From Viscum album (Eukaryota; Streptophyta; Magnoliopsida; Santalales; Viscaceae), in the NCBI GenBank assembly GCA_963277665.1, contig OY728160.1:52002605-52066604 (forward strand): a stretch of DNA of 64,000 nucleotides. The letters run 5' to 3'. The notes below the pieces were generated by a model. That model saw nothing but the letters and a program-made list of their open reading frames with translations, did not search any database and had not been told where the DNA came from. This document shows positions 27,339 to 39,657 of the stretch, piece by piece (the first letter of the stretch is position 1; each line of letters begins with the position of its first letter). The position numbers were made by a program, and so were the translations under genes.

Positions 27339-30110
27339 TGCAACGACCCAAAGTTTTTCAATGGAAATTTCCTTCTTATAATTATGTCATAAAATCACAT
27401 GAAAAAACAACATAATGAACTACTATGTTCTAAGTGACCTCTAAACATAAGTTGGTCACTTCTCTATTAGGAATTTTGTGAATCTGACATGCACGATTGT
27501 GTTCAAGATGATTTTTGGAGTCTAATAAAACAAAACTACTTTTTAGTGAATTGTTACCTACCCTTATAAATAGTAACATACCCTTATGAACAATAATATG
27601 ACCCTTATAAATAGTAAATTATCCAAAATAAGTGTAAACATACCCATGAATAATTAAATAAAATTTAGACATCTTAGAAAGTGAGAATTTGACCTTAATA
27701 AACGTTTTGGTATTTTGTAAGTCATAAATAAATAATTATAATTAATTAATTAATTTAAAAGAAAAATTATTATCGTAAAACATGATCATTAATTATCAAA
27801 TCATTGTATTATAGTTTTTAGATAATTTTATAAGACCATACGTAATTTTTGAAAGCACTGTAAAATCAGTATTAATTTTGAAAACTATTTTTTAAGTAAA
27901 TTATGATTTTAATTAAATATTAAATTAATAATATTTTGAAAATTATTTTTGAAAAATGGACTTCATTTTTTGATTCTATACGTCAAAAAATGATAGGTGT
28001 AAATTTTTGGGATTTTTCTAAAATAGTCGAATTTTTAGTGAATAGTACAATACATTAATTTACCGTATAAATACATTATAATTATAATACACTATTACTG
28101 ACCTAAAAATTGATGTAAGAACCCAAATACCGAACTCACATGACTTATTTAATATTCCTGGTCATGTATGACTCACTATTCCTTGTCTTTTGATGAAATA
28201 ATAAGCTAAAGAATTTTATATTAAGAAAACCCATCTCCCCTCCACTATAAAAACCACCCTTCACACCCTCATTTCCTCACACCTCCCAAGCTCCAAGCCT
28301 TCTCTAAACATAGCCCAAACATCCTCCCTAGCCCCTACCCCATGATTAAGAGTTGATGGTCTCATAAAAAGACCATGTCTAGCTTTTTTAAGGAAGATCT
28401 CAAGAGGAAGATTTAAGAGGTAATTTTACACCCTCTTCTCCTTTACTTTCCATTCAAGTTCAAGTTCATTTCTTGATCTCTCTCCATCAATATTCATCCA
28501 AATTGTATTATAACTCAATTATTATACATGTACTGAAATTTTATGATGAAAATGTGATATTATATCATTAAACCCCCATTCCCTCTACCTTTAAAGGAGA
28601 ACATTGTTCGTGAGGCGGTAATTTATCACCTTTAAGAACGAAAGGTTATCTTCATCCATTTCTACCTTATGATCTGGTCATGAAACCATTTTTATGGATA
28701 AAAAAGAAAATTGTATATGTATTATCTTCTATTTAATGTTCTTGATCTAACTTATGACCATATTTCTAGTGATAAAATAAAACAAGTTCGTTATGATCGA
28801 AAAATCGCTCAAATTAACCCAAACAACCATCATTTAATTCTTATCTAATGATACATCCAAATAGATATTATATAATTAATAATAAGATAATTAAAACTTT
28901 AGTAAAATCATTAATAACATGAAATATCAGTTCTGGATGTTTACCCACGTTCTACCCAAACAATAATTTAAGAATACATGTGAACCACTTGAGAAAACCC
29001 TAAAAACAAACATTCCCAAACAATGTTTTTAACCTCTATAACTCATCCAAAGGAACATAAAATCACTTAATAAAACCATAATGAACCCTATTAATTTACA
29101 CAAGGTTCATTATTTCTAATTAATGAATATAATGTCATTATACAGGACATTAAAGAGAAGGAAGCATTCAGATACGAGGTATGGGGAAATTCTCATACCC
29201 AAATTTCATCCTTCGGGTTCTCCCTATTTCACTCCATTTTTTGATGTGGGTACCCCTAAAAAATCATTTGTTCATAATTGTTTTTAAGGGATATAAATGT
29301 TTAAAACTATTTATTATTCCAAAAAAAATTTTTTCCAAAATTACTCTTCTTTCGAGAACACACCATTTACTTCTCATTGAAGTTTTACAGTTCTGGTATC
29401 AAGAATGTTATTCGCTCTTTCTTTTTGGAACCCAATGCTTATGTATGTGTTCTTATGATATAAAACCAATTCCATTTCATGGGTTACTTTTGTTCATTTA
29501 TTCAATATTTTCATTGTGGAAAGCATGATAATGATGATGTTATTATGTGACGGGTGTGCCCGAAATTATATAGCGCAATATGAATGTTTGAATGTGACGG
29601 GTGCGCCCAGAATTATACAGTGCTCCAATGAATTGGGTAAATTTATGAATCTAATGATTAAATTTGAAATTATGTGTGAAAAAGATTCTATATTGGTTCA
29701 GAAATATGTGTGGTAGTTAACCACTAATACATGGTGTTTCATTTTTATGCTTTCCCACATTTCAAGTCTTATATTTATGCTTCCTCTCATCTTCATGATC
29801 TTTTTTCCCACATTATGATTATTCTCACCCCATGATATATTCATATTATCTATCCTCTTACTAGGATTTTAGCTCACCCCTTTTGATGTATATCCTTAGG
29901 TGGCTACATGTACTAATGAGAGGACAAGTTCCAATAAGATGCAAGAGAAGAAGAAATTAAATAAATGTTTATGCTTGATGTTGTAATTCTTATGTATGGT
30001 CCTAGTTTTCCCAAAACACTAAACCTTTGGATCCTCTATGTGTAATAATATTATGTTTTTTTTCTTTAAAATTATGTAATAGTACTGTTAGAAAATGTAG
30101 GTTCGCTATA
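27339..30110 (+). repeat. 5' LTR of the plus-strand gypsy element
   Basis: Begins TGCAACGACCC and ends GCCTATA-like (CGCTATA), so the ends are TG...TA rather than the usual TG...CA; the 3' copy agrees. It contains a TATA box at 28246 (CTATAAAAA), a pyrimidine-rich leader after it, and a donor-like GAGGTAAT with GT at 28420-28421. The open frames at 29181-29528 and 29516-29716 lie inside the LTR and carry no known domain. Confidence 0.9.
28246..28253 (+). promoter_or_regulatory. TATA box of the 5' LTR
   Basis: TATAAAAA in the context CTCCACTATAAAAACC, followed by a C/T-rich leader. The same site is kept in the 3' LTR at 35773. It is the likely start region for the element's transcript. Confidence 0.7.
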
Positions 30111-30128
30111 TTTGAAGTTAGAGGAGAG
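30111..30128 (+). other. Decayed primer-binding site
   Basis: Immediately after the 5' LTR, where a tRNA-Met-type site (TGGTATC...) is expected, the sequence is TTTGAAGTTAGAGG. Aligned with the minus-strand element, whose site reads TGGTATCAATGG, it lines up position for position with several changes, and both are followed by similar sequence ending GGAAATTAGG or GGGAATTAGG. The site is therefore present but eroded. Confidence 0.5.
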
Positions 30129-30377
30129 TTTTAGTTAATTTGGGAATTAGGATTATTGAACCCTAGAGAAAACCTCTAGCATGAGACTATGTACAAATAT
30201 GAACACAAGAGTATATACATATAGATCCCATATGTTATGCTTTTAGTATAAATTGTGTAAATAAATAAGTTATTTATTCATTAATTGTTGACTTATTTTT
30301 TTTTCTAACCTTTTCTGTTTTAGGAAATTGTGGGAACCAGGAAAAATTTGGCCAAAAACTCATGTGAGGGATAATGA

Positions 30378-31400
30378 AACGATTTCCCGAACGACATCCC
30401 CAATGATTTGGGAGGTGGAGTTAAAAACTTCATGGTGATTCTTACCCAATTATCTCATGTTATTAACTATAACCATAATAATGGGGAACGCCCTCCTTCA
30501 CCAAAAAAGGAGCAACTAGCAATTGAATGTTTTATGCGGCAACGACCACCGATGTTTAATGGACCTTGTGATCCACTAGCTATGGAATAGTGGATCAAAT
30601 ATATGGAGAAGATCATTTCTGTACTTCACTATTCTTATACGGGAAAGTTGACCTTAGCCATTTATTTTCTAGATGGAAAATCCAATCAATTGTGAGCTTT
30701 GATTAAGAACACCAAGCCAAGGGAGGAAACTAAAGAGATGGAATGTGAAGACTTTTAGATAATGTTTCTTAACATGTATTTCCCAAGAACTCTTCGTACA
30801 AAGATGGAGAGAGAATTCATAGAGCTCAAGCAAAAAGAAGGAGAATCTGTCGTAACCTACGAAAAAAATTTCACAAGGCTTTCATGGTATGCGTCGGGTT
30901 TTTTTATCAACAATGATAGAAATATAGACAGATTATTTAGTGGATTAAAACAACTCCATTTAAAGGCTCTTGCAATTTGTGACTTTGGGAGTTATGATGA
31001 AGTTGTTCGGTGTGCTCTCAAAGTGGAGATGGATTTTGGAGAATGGTCCCATGACTATGTTGATAAGAAATGAAAGATGGAGTTTCAAGCCGGTGGATCT
31101 AATGATAAAGGTGGTATGAAAACTCAATGACCCACAAGACAAAAATGTGGAAATTTGCACCATGGGAACTGCCTCAAAGGGATGGGGAAATGCTTCAAGT
31201 GTGGGAATGAAGGGAATCATGCTCAAGAGTGTCGAAAAGAAACAAAAAGGATGGGGAATGTAGATGATGAAAGGAGTGAACCACTCATGGTTCAATGCTA
31301 CAACTCTAGGGTGTTGGGTCACTATGCAAACCAGTGCACTAAACCTAGATTTCTCGAGGGTAATTAGCGTCAGCATCCACCGAAGCCAAATGAACAAGGG
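30378..31400 (+). pseudogene. gag: gag remnant with two zinc knuckles
   Basis: Gag builds the retrotransposon particle. The capsid-like part is readable in pieces: RPPMFNG...DPLAME near 30540-30590, YFPRTLRTKMEREFIELKQ from about 30777, and a following stretch with VVTYEKNFTRLSWYA, all typical of the plant Retrotrans_gag domain. Stops occur at 30588, about 30692, about 30758 and 31071. The first zinc knuckle at 31191 reads CFKCGNEGNHAQEC: the usual histidine position is Asn (31215-31217), with a His one place later. The second reads CYNSRVLGHYANQC, with its second Cys changed to Ser. There is no intact start-to-stop gag frame. Confidence 0.8.
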
Positions 31401-31427
31401 AATGATTATAAAATCACTATATCAGAA

Positions 31428-32000
31428 GTGGATCAAGATAATGAAGTCATACATGGTACGCTTCCTATTCACTCAATAATGGAAAAAGTATTATTTGAAT
31501 ATGGTACTACGCATTCCTTTATATCTTGCAAGTCTGCCAAAACTATAGAATCAACGCCCCGAAACCTTGAAGTGGAGATATCTCTAAAAACACCAAGTGG
31601 TGTAATCATTGGAACCCAAGTGTTTGACGCTTCTCTTGTTAGCATATGTTGGACAATTCTTAAAACAAATGTCATAATATTTCCCTTGGGGGAATTTGAC
31701 TCTATAATGGGAATGGATTGGATCTCGTTATATAGAGAACATATAAATTATCGGGAAAAGGAAATATCTTTTAATATTTCAAACCATCCCACGCTTCTCT
31801 ACAAATTCAAGGAAGATCATGAATTAGCTTTGAAAAATCGTTCAATGGTTTGGGTGTTTATTCCCTATGAAGAAGCATACCTCTCGCAAATGTTTGAGTC
31901 AAAGGAAAGTGCCAACCTTGAGGAAATTCCAATCATGAGGGAATACAACATTGTATTTCAAGATGAGTTACCCGGAATTCCCCTGGATTGTGAGGTATAG
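31428..32000 (+). pseudogene. Aspartic protease remnant
   Basis: This is the longest open stretch of pol (190 codons). The retroviral-type protease signature L-F-D-S-G-A-T-H-S-F appears as LFEYGTTHSF: the catalytic Asp is Glu (codon 31497-31499) and the next Ser is Tyr. The downstream flap-to-end region is recognisable (FDSIMGMDWI), followed by the linker leading to RT (FQDELPGIPL). The frame stays open, but the active site is changed, so activity is not expected. Confidence 0.8.
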
Positions 32001-32872
32001 TTCTCAATTGAACTCATACTCGGAGCAACTCCTATCTCAAAGTGTCCCTATAGGTTAGCTCCTATCGAACTTTAGGAGTTAAAGAAGTAGCTACAAGAGA
32101 ATATGGACAAATGGTTCATACTCCCTAGTGAATCACTATAGGGTGCGCCGGTTCTCTTTGTACGGAAGAATGATGGAACAATGCGGCTGTGTATGGATTA
32201 TCGGGAACTCAACAAGATCACCATAAAGAACATGTATCCTCTCCCTAGGATTGATGACTTGTTCAATCAGTTAATAGAAGCACAATACTTCACAAAGGTG
32301 GGTCTTCCTTCTGGATAACATCATTTAAAGATGAAGAAGGAAGATATTCAGAAGACTACCATCCGTACACAGTATGAACACTATGACTTTTTGGTGCTTC
32401 CCTTTGGACTTTCTAATACCCCTATAATCTTCATGGATTTAATGAATATAGTCTTTATACATTACCTCGACAAATTTGTGGTAGTGTTTATTGATGATAT
32501 TATTTTCTAATCCAAGAGCAAGGAGGAACATAAATAACTTATAAGACTTGTATTGGCGATATTATGAAAGGAGAAGTTGTATGCCATGTTCAGAAAGTGT
32601 GGCTTTTGGATGAAGAAAGTCACATTCATGGGACATGTGATCTCAATTGAGGGAATTTCTATGGATCCTTCATAGAAAAAGGCGATTGAGGAATGGCCTT
32701 GGCCCTATAGTGTCACATAAACCCATTGTTTTCATGGATTATATGGGTACTACCGACGTTTTGTGAGAAAATTCTCACGATTTCCAAGCCCGCTAACTAA
32801 GTTAACACGGAAAGGGGTAATGTATGCCTAGATGGAAGAATGTGAGGGAAGCTTCAATGAGATATAGAGAAG
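32001..32872 (+). pseudogene. Reverse transcriptase remnant
   Basis: RT copies the element's RNA into DNA. The N-terminal motif [20 protein letters not shown] begins at about 32154. The catalytic box reads VVVFIDDII around 32479-32508 (F-I-D-D in place of the usual Y-V/I-D-D), with both aspartates kept. Later blocks resemble the thumb and connection (FMGHVIS near 32626, then a piece like YYRRFVRKFS near 32748). In-frame stops occur at 32000, about 32074, about 32090, 32316, about 32507 and elsewhere, so it is a pseudogene. Confidence 0.85.
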
Positions 32873-33275
32873 GATGATCACTGCACCTATACTTACACTA
32901 CCAAAAATTAGAGAAAGTTTTGTGATATACAGTGATGCTTCAAAAAAAGTATCGGGTTGTGTACTCATGAAAAATGATAATGTTATAGCCTATGCATCAC
33001 GAAAGTTAAAGATCCATGTGCAGAACTACCCGATGCATGATCTAGAGCTGGAAGCCGTGATTTTTTCCATGAAAATCTGGCAGCACTACCTTTATGGTGA
33101 GAAGGGTGACATATACACCGACCAAAAGATCCTAAAGTATATATTCACACAAAAGGAGCTCAACATCTGTCAAAGGATATGGTAAGAGCTGATCAAGGAT
33201 TATGATCACTCTATTCACTATCATCCTAGAAAGGAGAAAAAGGTAGCTGATGCACTAAGCAGAAAAGAACCTGAT
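32873..33275 (+). pseudogene. RNase H remnant
   Basis: RNase H degrades the RNA of the RNA-DNA hybrid. The stretch starting near 32881 reads TAPILTLP and leads to [15 protein letters not shown], where the first catalytic Asp is kept. It continues to [25 protein letters not shown] and [12 protein letters not shown] (second Asp kept, with the usual His after it replaced by Gln). One stop lies at 33183. The linker VADALSRKEPD at about 33245 marks the end of the domain. Confidence 0.85.
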
Positions 33276-34480
33276 ACTCTATCCATGTTTCGGATTGAGA
33301 AAGACCCTATCATATTGGATATGCAAAGAATGGATTTGAAAATCATAAGGGCAGGGGATACATACAACCATTCCCAAATTATTGTGCAACCATCTATCCA
33401 AGAGAATATTATAGAAGCACGAAGGGATGATGTGGAGATACAAAAGAGGGTGAATTCACTAAAGGAAGGGAAGATGCAGGAGTTCCATATCGATGATGAT
33501 GGTGTGATTTGGATTGGAACACGACTTTGTGTGCATTTGTCACCTGGGATAAAGAAGGAGCTATTAGGCAATGCACGTAGCTCAATATTCTCTATCCATC
33601 ATTGGAGTACCAAAATGTACTGTGATCTCCGAGAACACTTCTGGTAGGATAATATGAAGAAGAAGATTGCGGAATATATATCAAGGTGCGTGGTATGTCA
33701 GCAAGTTCAAGCTGAGCAACAAAAGTACAAAGGTATGATTTAGTCATTGCCTATACCCATGAGGAAATGGGAAAATGTTATTGTGGACATTGTCACGGGT
33801 CTCCCAAAGAAGTCAAAGAGAAATAATGCAATATTGGTTGTTCTTGACCGACTCACCATGAATTCCCATTTTATCACTATTTGGGAATATCTCTCATTTG
33901 AAAAACTTGAAAAGATATATGTGAAGGATATGGTGAGACTACATGGAGTTCCATTATCAATTTTCTCTAACAATTATCCAAGTATCACATCTAAATTCTA
34001 GAGAAGTCTTCAAATTTCTTTGAGTATTGAATTAAATTTCAGCATGACCTATCACACCCCAAAATGATGGGCAGTCTAAAAGGACTATTCAGATGCATAA
34101 AGAATTGATAAGTGCCTACTCTCTAGAATTCAATGATGGATGGGATCAACATATCCCATTGGTTGAGTTCTCATAAAAAAATAGTTTCCACTTGAGTATT
34201 TAGATGGCTCCTTATGAAGCTCTGTATGGAAAGCGATATAGAACCCCAACCTGTTGGGGTGAATTTGGAGAAAGAAATCAACTTGGAATCAATCTGGTTC
34301 AAGAGATGACAGAGAATGTTGAAGTCATCCAAAAACACATCAAAGCTTCTAAAAGTCGGAAAAAGAGCTATGTTGACAACCATTGAAGGGACTTGGAGTT
34401 CAACGTTAGAGATAAAGTATTCCTTCGGTATCACCATAGAAAAGAGTCATGTGATTTTGGAAGAAAGGAAAGTTAATCCC
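33276..34480 (+). pseudogene. Integrase remnant
   Basis: Integrase inserts the cDNA into the genome. The N-terminal zinc domain is partly kept: the first His is Arg (33576-33578), and IHHWSTKMYCDLREHFW and CVVC follow. In the catalytic core the first Asp survives in VDIVTGLPKKSK (Asp codon 33786-33788), but the second is Asn in IFSNNYPS (33969-33971). After 34000 the frame is broken. GKRYRTPTCWGEFGE is still readable near 34228-34270, and DKVFLRYH follows after a further stop. Confidence 0.85.
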
Positions 34481-34823
34481 AAGGTACGTTGGCCCCTTTG
34501 AGATCCATGACCACATATGAGTTGTGGCCTATCGACTTTCACATACAACGAATATGACTCAATTTCATGATGTGTTTCACGTATCACTCCTGAGGAAGTA
34601 TATACCAGACCCCTCACTTGTACTAAACTCATAGGTAGTACAGCTGGAAGATGATCTCTCTTATGAAAAATCACCAGTAGAGATTCTGGATCGGAGAGAT
34701 AAGGTACTATGAAACAAAACAACCCACATTTTCAATGTGTTGTGGAAGACCCATAAGATTGAAGAAGCTACTTGGGAATCAGAGGAGGTGATGAAGGAGA
34801 ATTACCCTCACCTGTTTGTGTAA
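34481..34823 (+). pseudogene. Integrase C-terminus / chromodomain-like tail remnant
   Basis: Pieces of the tail are readable across frameshifts: a block resembling FHDVFHVSLLRKYIPDP around 34560-34605, then SPVEILDRRDKV near 34674-34710, and a final part ending EEATWESEE near 34762-34785. The minus-strand element has the same tail in better shape. This tail is what suggests a chromovirus. The stop at the end is about 34821. Confidence 0.7.
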
Positions 34824-34850
34824 AGTGAAATTTTGGGGGCCAAATCTTTT

Positions 34851-34863
34851 AAGGGGGGAAGAA
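34851..34863 (+). other. Polypurine tract
   Basis: The purine run AAGGGGGGAAGAA lies directly before the 3' LTR and primes second-strand DNA synthesis in this class. It is intact. Confidence 0.85.
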
Positions 34864-37634
34864 TGTAATGACCCAATGTTTTTCAATGGATAATCTCTTC
34901 TTATAATTATGTCATAAAATCACATGAAAACACAACATAATGAACTATTAAGTGCTAAGTGACCTCTAAACATAAGTTTTTCACTTCTGTACTGGGAATT
35001 TTGTGAATCTTACATACACGGTTGTGTTCAAGATGATTTTTGGAGACTAATTAAACAGAACTAATTTTTGGTGAATAGTAACTTACACTTATGAATAGTA
35101 ACACACCCTTATGAATAGTAATATGACCCTTATGAATAGTTATTTATCTAAGATAAGATTACCCTTACCCATGAATAATTAAATAAATTTTAGATATCAT
35201 TGAATGTGACTATTTGACCTTAATAAACATTTAGGTATTTTGTAAGTCATAAATAATTAGTTATAATTAATTAGTTAATTTAAAAGAAAAACTATTTTCT
35301 TAAAATTTGTTCATTAATTATAAAATCAATTTCTTATAGTTTTTAGATAATTTTATATGACCTTACAAAATTTTTGAAAGCACTATGAAATCAGTTTTAA
35401 TTTTAAAAACTATTTTTTTTTGTAAATTATGATTTCAAATAAATATTAAATTAAAAATATATAGAAAATTATTTTTCAAAAATGTACTTCATTTTTGGAT
35501 TCTACATGTTCCAAAATATTACGAGTAAATTCTTTTGATTTTTTCTAAAATACTTGAATGTTTGGTGAATAGAAAAATACATTAATTTACCATATAAATA
35601 CATTATAATTAAAACCCACTATTCTTGACATCACAAGTGATGTAATCACCCAGATCCCAAACTCACATGCCTTATTTACTATTCTTGGTCATGGATGAAT
35701 CACTATTCCATGTCTTGTGATGAAATAATAAACTAATGAATTTTATATTAAGAAAACCCCTCTCCCCTCCACTATAAAACCCACCTTATTTCCTCGCACC
35801 TCTCAAGCTCCAATCCTTCGCTAAACTCTGCCCAAAAATCCTTCCTATCCCTTCTCCCATGTTAAAGAGCTTTTGGTCTAATCAACAGACCATGGCTAGC
35901 TTCTTTAAGGAGGATCTCAAGAGAAAGATTTATGAGGTAATTTCTCTCACTCTTCTCCTTTAATTTCCTTTCTAGTTCTAGTTAATTTCTTGATATCTCT
36001 CCATCTATATTCATCCAAATGGTATTGTAACTATAGTATTATACATGTACTGTAATGTTATGATGAAAATGGGATATTATATCATCAAACCCCCTTTCCC
36101 TCTTCTTTTTAAGGAGAACGTTGTTCGTGAGGTGGTAATTTATCAACTTTAAGAATGACAAGTTTTCTTCTTCCATTTCTACCTTCATATCTGGTCATTA
36201 AACAATTTTTATGGTTGAACCAAAACATATTATATGTATTATCTTCTATTTAATGTTCTGGAACTAACTTATGACCATATTTATATTGATAAATTAAAAC
36301 AAGTTCATTATGATCAAAAAAACTCTCAAATTAACCCAAACAGCCATCATTTAATTCTTATCTAATGATATATCCACACGAATATAATATAATTCATTAT
36401 AAGATCATTTAATCTTCTGTAATATCATTAATAACATGAAATATCAGTTCTAGATGTTTACCCACGTTCTACCCGAACTTCAATTTAAGAATACAAGTGA
36501 ACCACTCAAGAAAACCATAAAAACAATCATTCCAGAACAATGTTTTTAAACTCAATAACTCATCCAAAGGCACATAAAATCACTTAATAAAACCATAATG
36601 AACCATATTAAGGCAAACAAGGTTCTCGATTTCTAATTAATGAATATAATGTAATTATACAAGACTTTAAAGAGAAGGAAGCATTCAAATATAAGGTAAG
36701 GGGAAGCTCTCAAACCCAAATTTCATCCTTCGGGTTCTCCCTTTTTCACTACATTTTTGATATGGTTACTCCTAAAAAAATCACTGTATCATCATTTTAA
36801 TTTCTTTTTCCGGTATATACATGTTTACCACTATCTTTTATGTCAAACAATTTTTTTTTTCAAAAGAACACTTCTTTCAAGAACACACCTTTTACTTCTC
36901 ATTCAAGATTTACAGTTCTGGAATCATGTATGTTATTCCCTCTTTCTTTTGGGAACCCAATGTTTTTGAATGTATTCTTATGAGATGAAACCCATTCCAT
37001 TTCATGGGTTAGTTATGTTCATTTATGCTATATGTTCATTGTGGAAAGCATTATAATGATAATGTTATGATGTGACAGGTGTGCCTGGAATTATATATAG
37101 CAATATGAATGATTGAATGTGATGGGTATACCCAGAATTATACAGTGCTCCAATAAATTGGGAAAAGTATTGAATATAATGAGTAAATTTTAAATTATGT
37201 GTGAACAATATTCTTTTTTAATTCACAAATATGTGTGGAAGTTAACCACTAATACATGATGTTTCATTTTTATGCATTGCCACATTTCAAGTCTTATATT
37301 TATGCTTCCTCTCATGTTAATCATATTTTTCCCATGTTATGATTATGCTCACCCCATGATATATTAATCTTATTTATCCTCTAACTAGGATTTTAGCTCA
37401 CCCTATTTGATTTATATCCTCAGTTGGCTACATGTACTAAGGAGAGGAAAAGTTCTAATAAGATGCTAGAGAAAAATAAATTAAATAAATTTTTATGCTT
37501 CATGTTGTAATTGTTATGTATGGTCCTAGTTTTCCCAAGACACTAAACATTTGGATCCTCTATATGTAATACCGTTATCTTCTTTATATTTAAAATGATT
37601 TTATAGTGATATAAGAAAACGTAGGGCCGCTATA
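34864..37634 (+). repeat. 3' LTR of the plus-strand gypsy element
   Basis: Begins TGTAATGACCC and ends GCCGCTATA; homologous along its whole length to 27339-30110. TATA box at 35773-35779 and donor-like GAGGTAA with GT at 35937-35938. A GTGAC target duplication follows it. Confidence 0.9.
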
Positions 37635-39657
37635 GTGACGGATGTTTCTAATGTAACAAATGTGTTAGTTTAATAAAAAAATTTGTTTCAATATTCAAAA
37701 TGCATAGTTCAGGGAGAATTTCAAATGATGGGTGGAAAGTAGAAAATTAATGAGTGAAAACGATGGCCACCTAAGGTGTGGGAGAAATTATGGATCTATG
37801 ATGTAGTGTATTATTCATGAATCCTGTTGAAAATTTTAGTTATGGAACCATCATTCTATTTCTCAGGTATCTTCACCTCAACATACTCATTAGACTGTGT
37901 GTGATTACTAGATACAAAAAAATGTATCATATTCTATCAGTGATTAGGAAATCTATTCCATGTTAAATATCACATGGAATGCGTTTTATGTTCATTGTCC
38001 ATATCAGCATTAGTTATGTAGCTCGAGGGTTTTTGAGTATATTCTTGGTTATTCCATCAAGACACAAACAACATATACCACATTTAGAATTTTTCTACAG
38101 TGTTGGGCATCAGGAATCAATATTCTAGTAGTAAACACCTATTAACAATCAGGAATCACACACTATATACCACCCTTGTACAAATCATGTAGGTATTCTT
38201 TCACAAATAAGGTCAATGAAAATACATGCACCCAAAAGAATCCAAGGTCTACACATTAGTTCTCTATGAGTACATATTATGTGATTTATATAATTTTTTT
38301 AATAAATTATTAATCGATAGTGATTTTGAGGATAGAAAATAGCATGTATAAATAGTTTTTTCATATAATATGTTGTTGTATCCTATTTAAAATTTGGGAT
38401 AATTTAATGGGTGTCTTCAATAGATTATGTTTTTACCTATATATAGATAATGTTAGCGTTCTAAAGAGAGGATAAAAATGGAATCGAGGTTGGGTGCTCC
38501 ACTAGAAACATGCTAGTGATGGGTAGTTGTTCAAAAATATTCTTTACATAGTTTATTACTCACCTTTATATATATGGAATGAATCCAATTTTTTAATGAT
38601 TTGTGTTAGAACTCACTTGGTAATGACAAGAAATAGACCCCCCACATGTATGATAGAATTAGGAACTCCTCCACTAATGGGGAATCAACCCACAATCCAT
38701 TGAGTTATTACTCCCTTGATAGATATTATTCGTAGAATGGGGTGTGGTTCCTCTCTCTATGTTATTACTCACTCAACAGAAATATATACCTTAGTGGTCA
38801 TGGATGTTCTACATCAAATTCTGAGAGGCAAAATGGGTTTTGATGAGGCATGGTCGTATAGTTTTCATTGAGTTGTTGGTAGTTATTGATATTGTTTTGT
38901 TATATTTTGATGTTAGGAATCTATCATATTCATAAATCTATATCCTTAAGTGTATCTGTATTTCCATCATCATATGTTCTTTCTCCATTATGATTAATGT
39001 GATGGATTATGATGTGTTTTTCTTTCTTTGGTTTCAGTGTATACCCCTAGGTATATCTCTACTGGACCCTAAAAGTGTATTTTCAAGAATGTTTTATTTC
39101 TTAAATGGAATTTGGGAACATGGGAAATGATTTTTATGTATGTATTATTTGTGGAGAAAAATATTAGTGGAACTCAAGGGTGATGATCACATTCAACATT
39201 CACATTAGGATTTTGGTCATCGAGGTGTTTCCCCCAAATATATTTTCCTTTTTATGGTATTCTACCTTAAATTTTGATGTCATGTTTGACCATATGTTTT
39301 TATATTTTTCAATTTTCATAATGTGTGGATGTTAACCATATTTTTCATACAGTTTTTTATAAAAGCATGTTATTTTATTCAGTTTTCCAAGGTTGTTTTC
39401 TTCTTTGGATATATGTGTTTCTCGTATGTTTTATAACCTAAGTCTTCCCATATGTATTTTAGGAATTCAAAGTGTTAGTCAAAAGTAGTAATCCTATTAG
39501 ATGTATAATTTGTTGAAGAAAATTTCTATTACTATTATTATAGATAGGGTCCTGATGTTTTGGGTTATTTTAGAGTGATAAAGGTATTTGGTGTTCCAAA
39601 AAAGGAGAAAATGTGTTCTGAAAATTTTCTCTATGGTGTAGTTTAGTGTGGTCTGGT
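37635..39657. other. Unclassified sequence
   Basis: Two kilobases right of the gypsy element, contiguous (before that insertion) with the DNA left of 27339. No open frame above 60 codons, no clear repeat structure and no recognisable domain. It may be the interior of the Ty3 relic whose end is readable at 39658, but I could not confirm this. Confidence 0.3.

Larger units (their letters stand above)
27339..37634 (+). mobile_element. Full-length defective Ty3/gypsy chromovirus-like retrotransposon
   Basis: The element is 10.3 kb. It has two direct LTRs (27339-30110 and 34864-37634) around a 4.75 kb interior with gag, protease, RT, RNase H and integrase in the Ty3/gypsy order. The integrase lies after RNase H, which excludes copia. 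The flanks are GTGAT (27334-27338) and GTGAC (37635-37639), a 5 bp target duplication with one change. The interior is one gag-pol frame broken by many stops and shifts. LTR copies differ at roughly one base in eight over the first 170 bases by eye, so the insertion is old. The long LTRs and the form of the pol C-terminus suggest the Del/Tekay branch of chromoviruses (inference). Confidence 0.9.

Noticed and set aside
29181..29716. Two adjacent plus-strand frames of 115 and 66 codons
   Set aside because: They lie within the 5' LTR, are only partly matched by shorter frames in the 3' LTR, and carry no domain.
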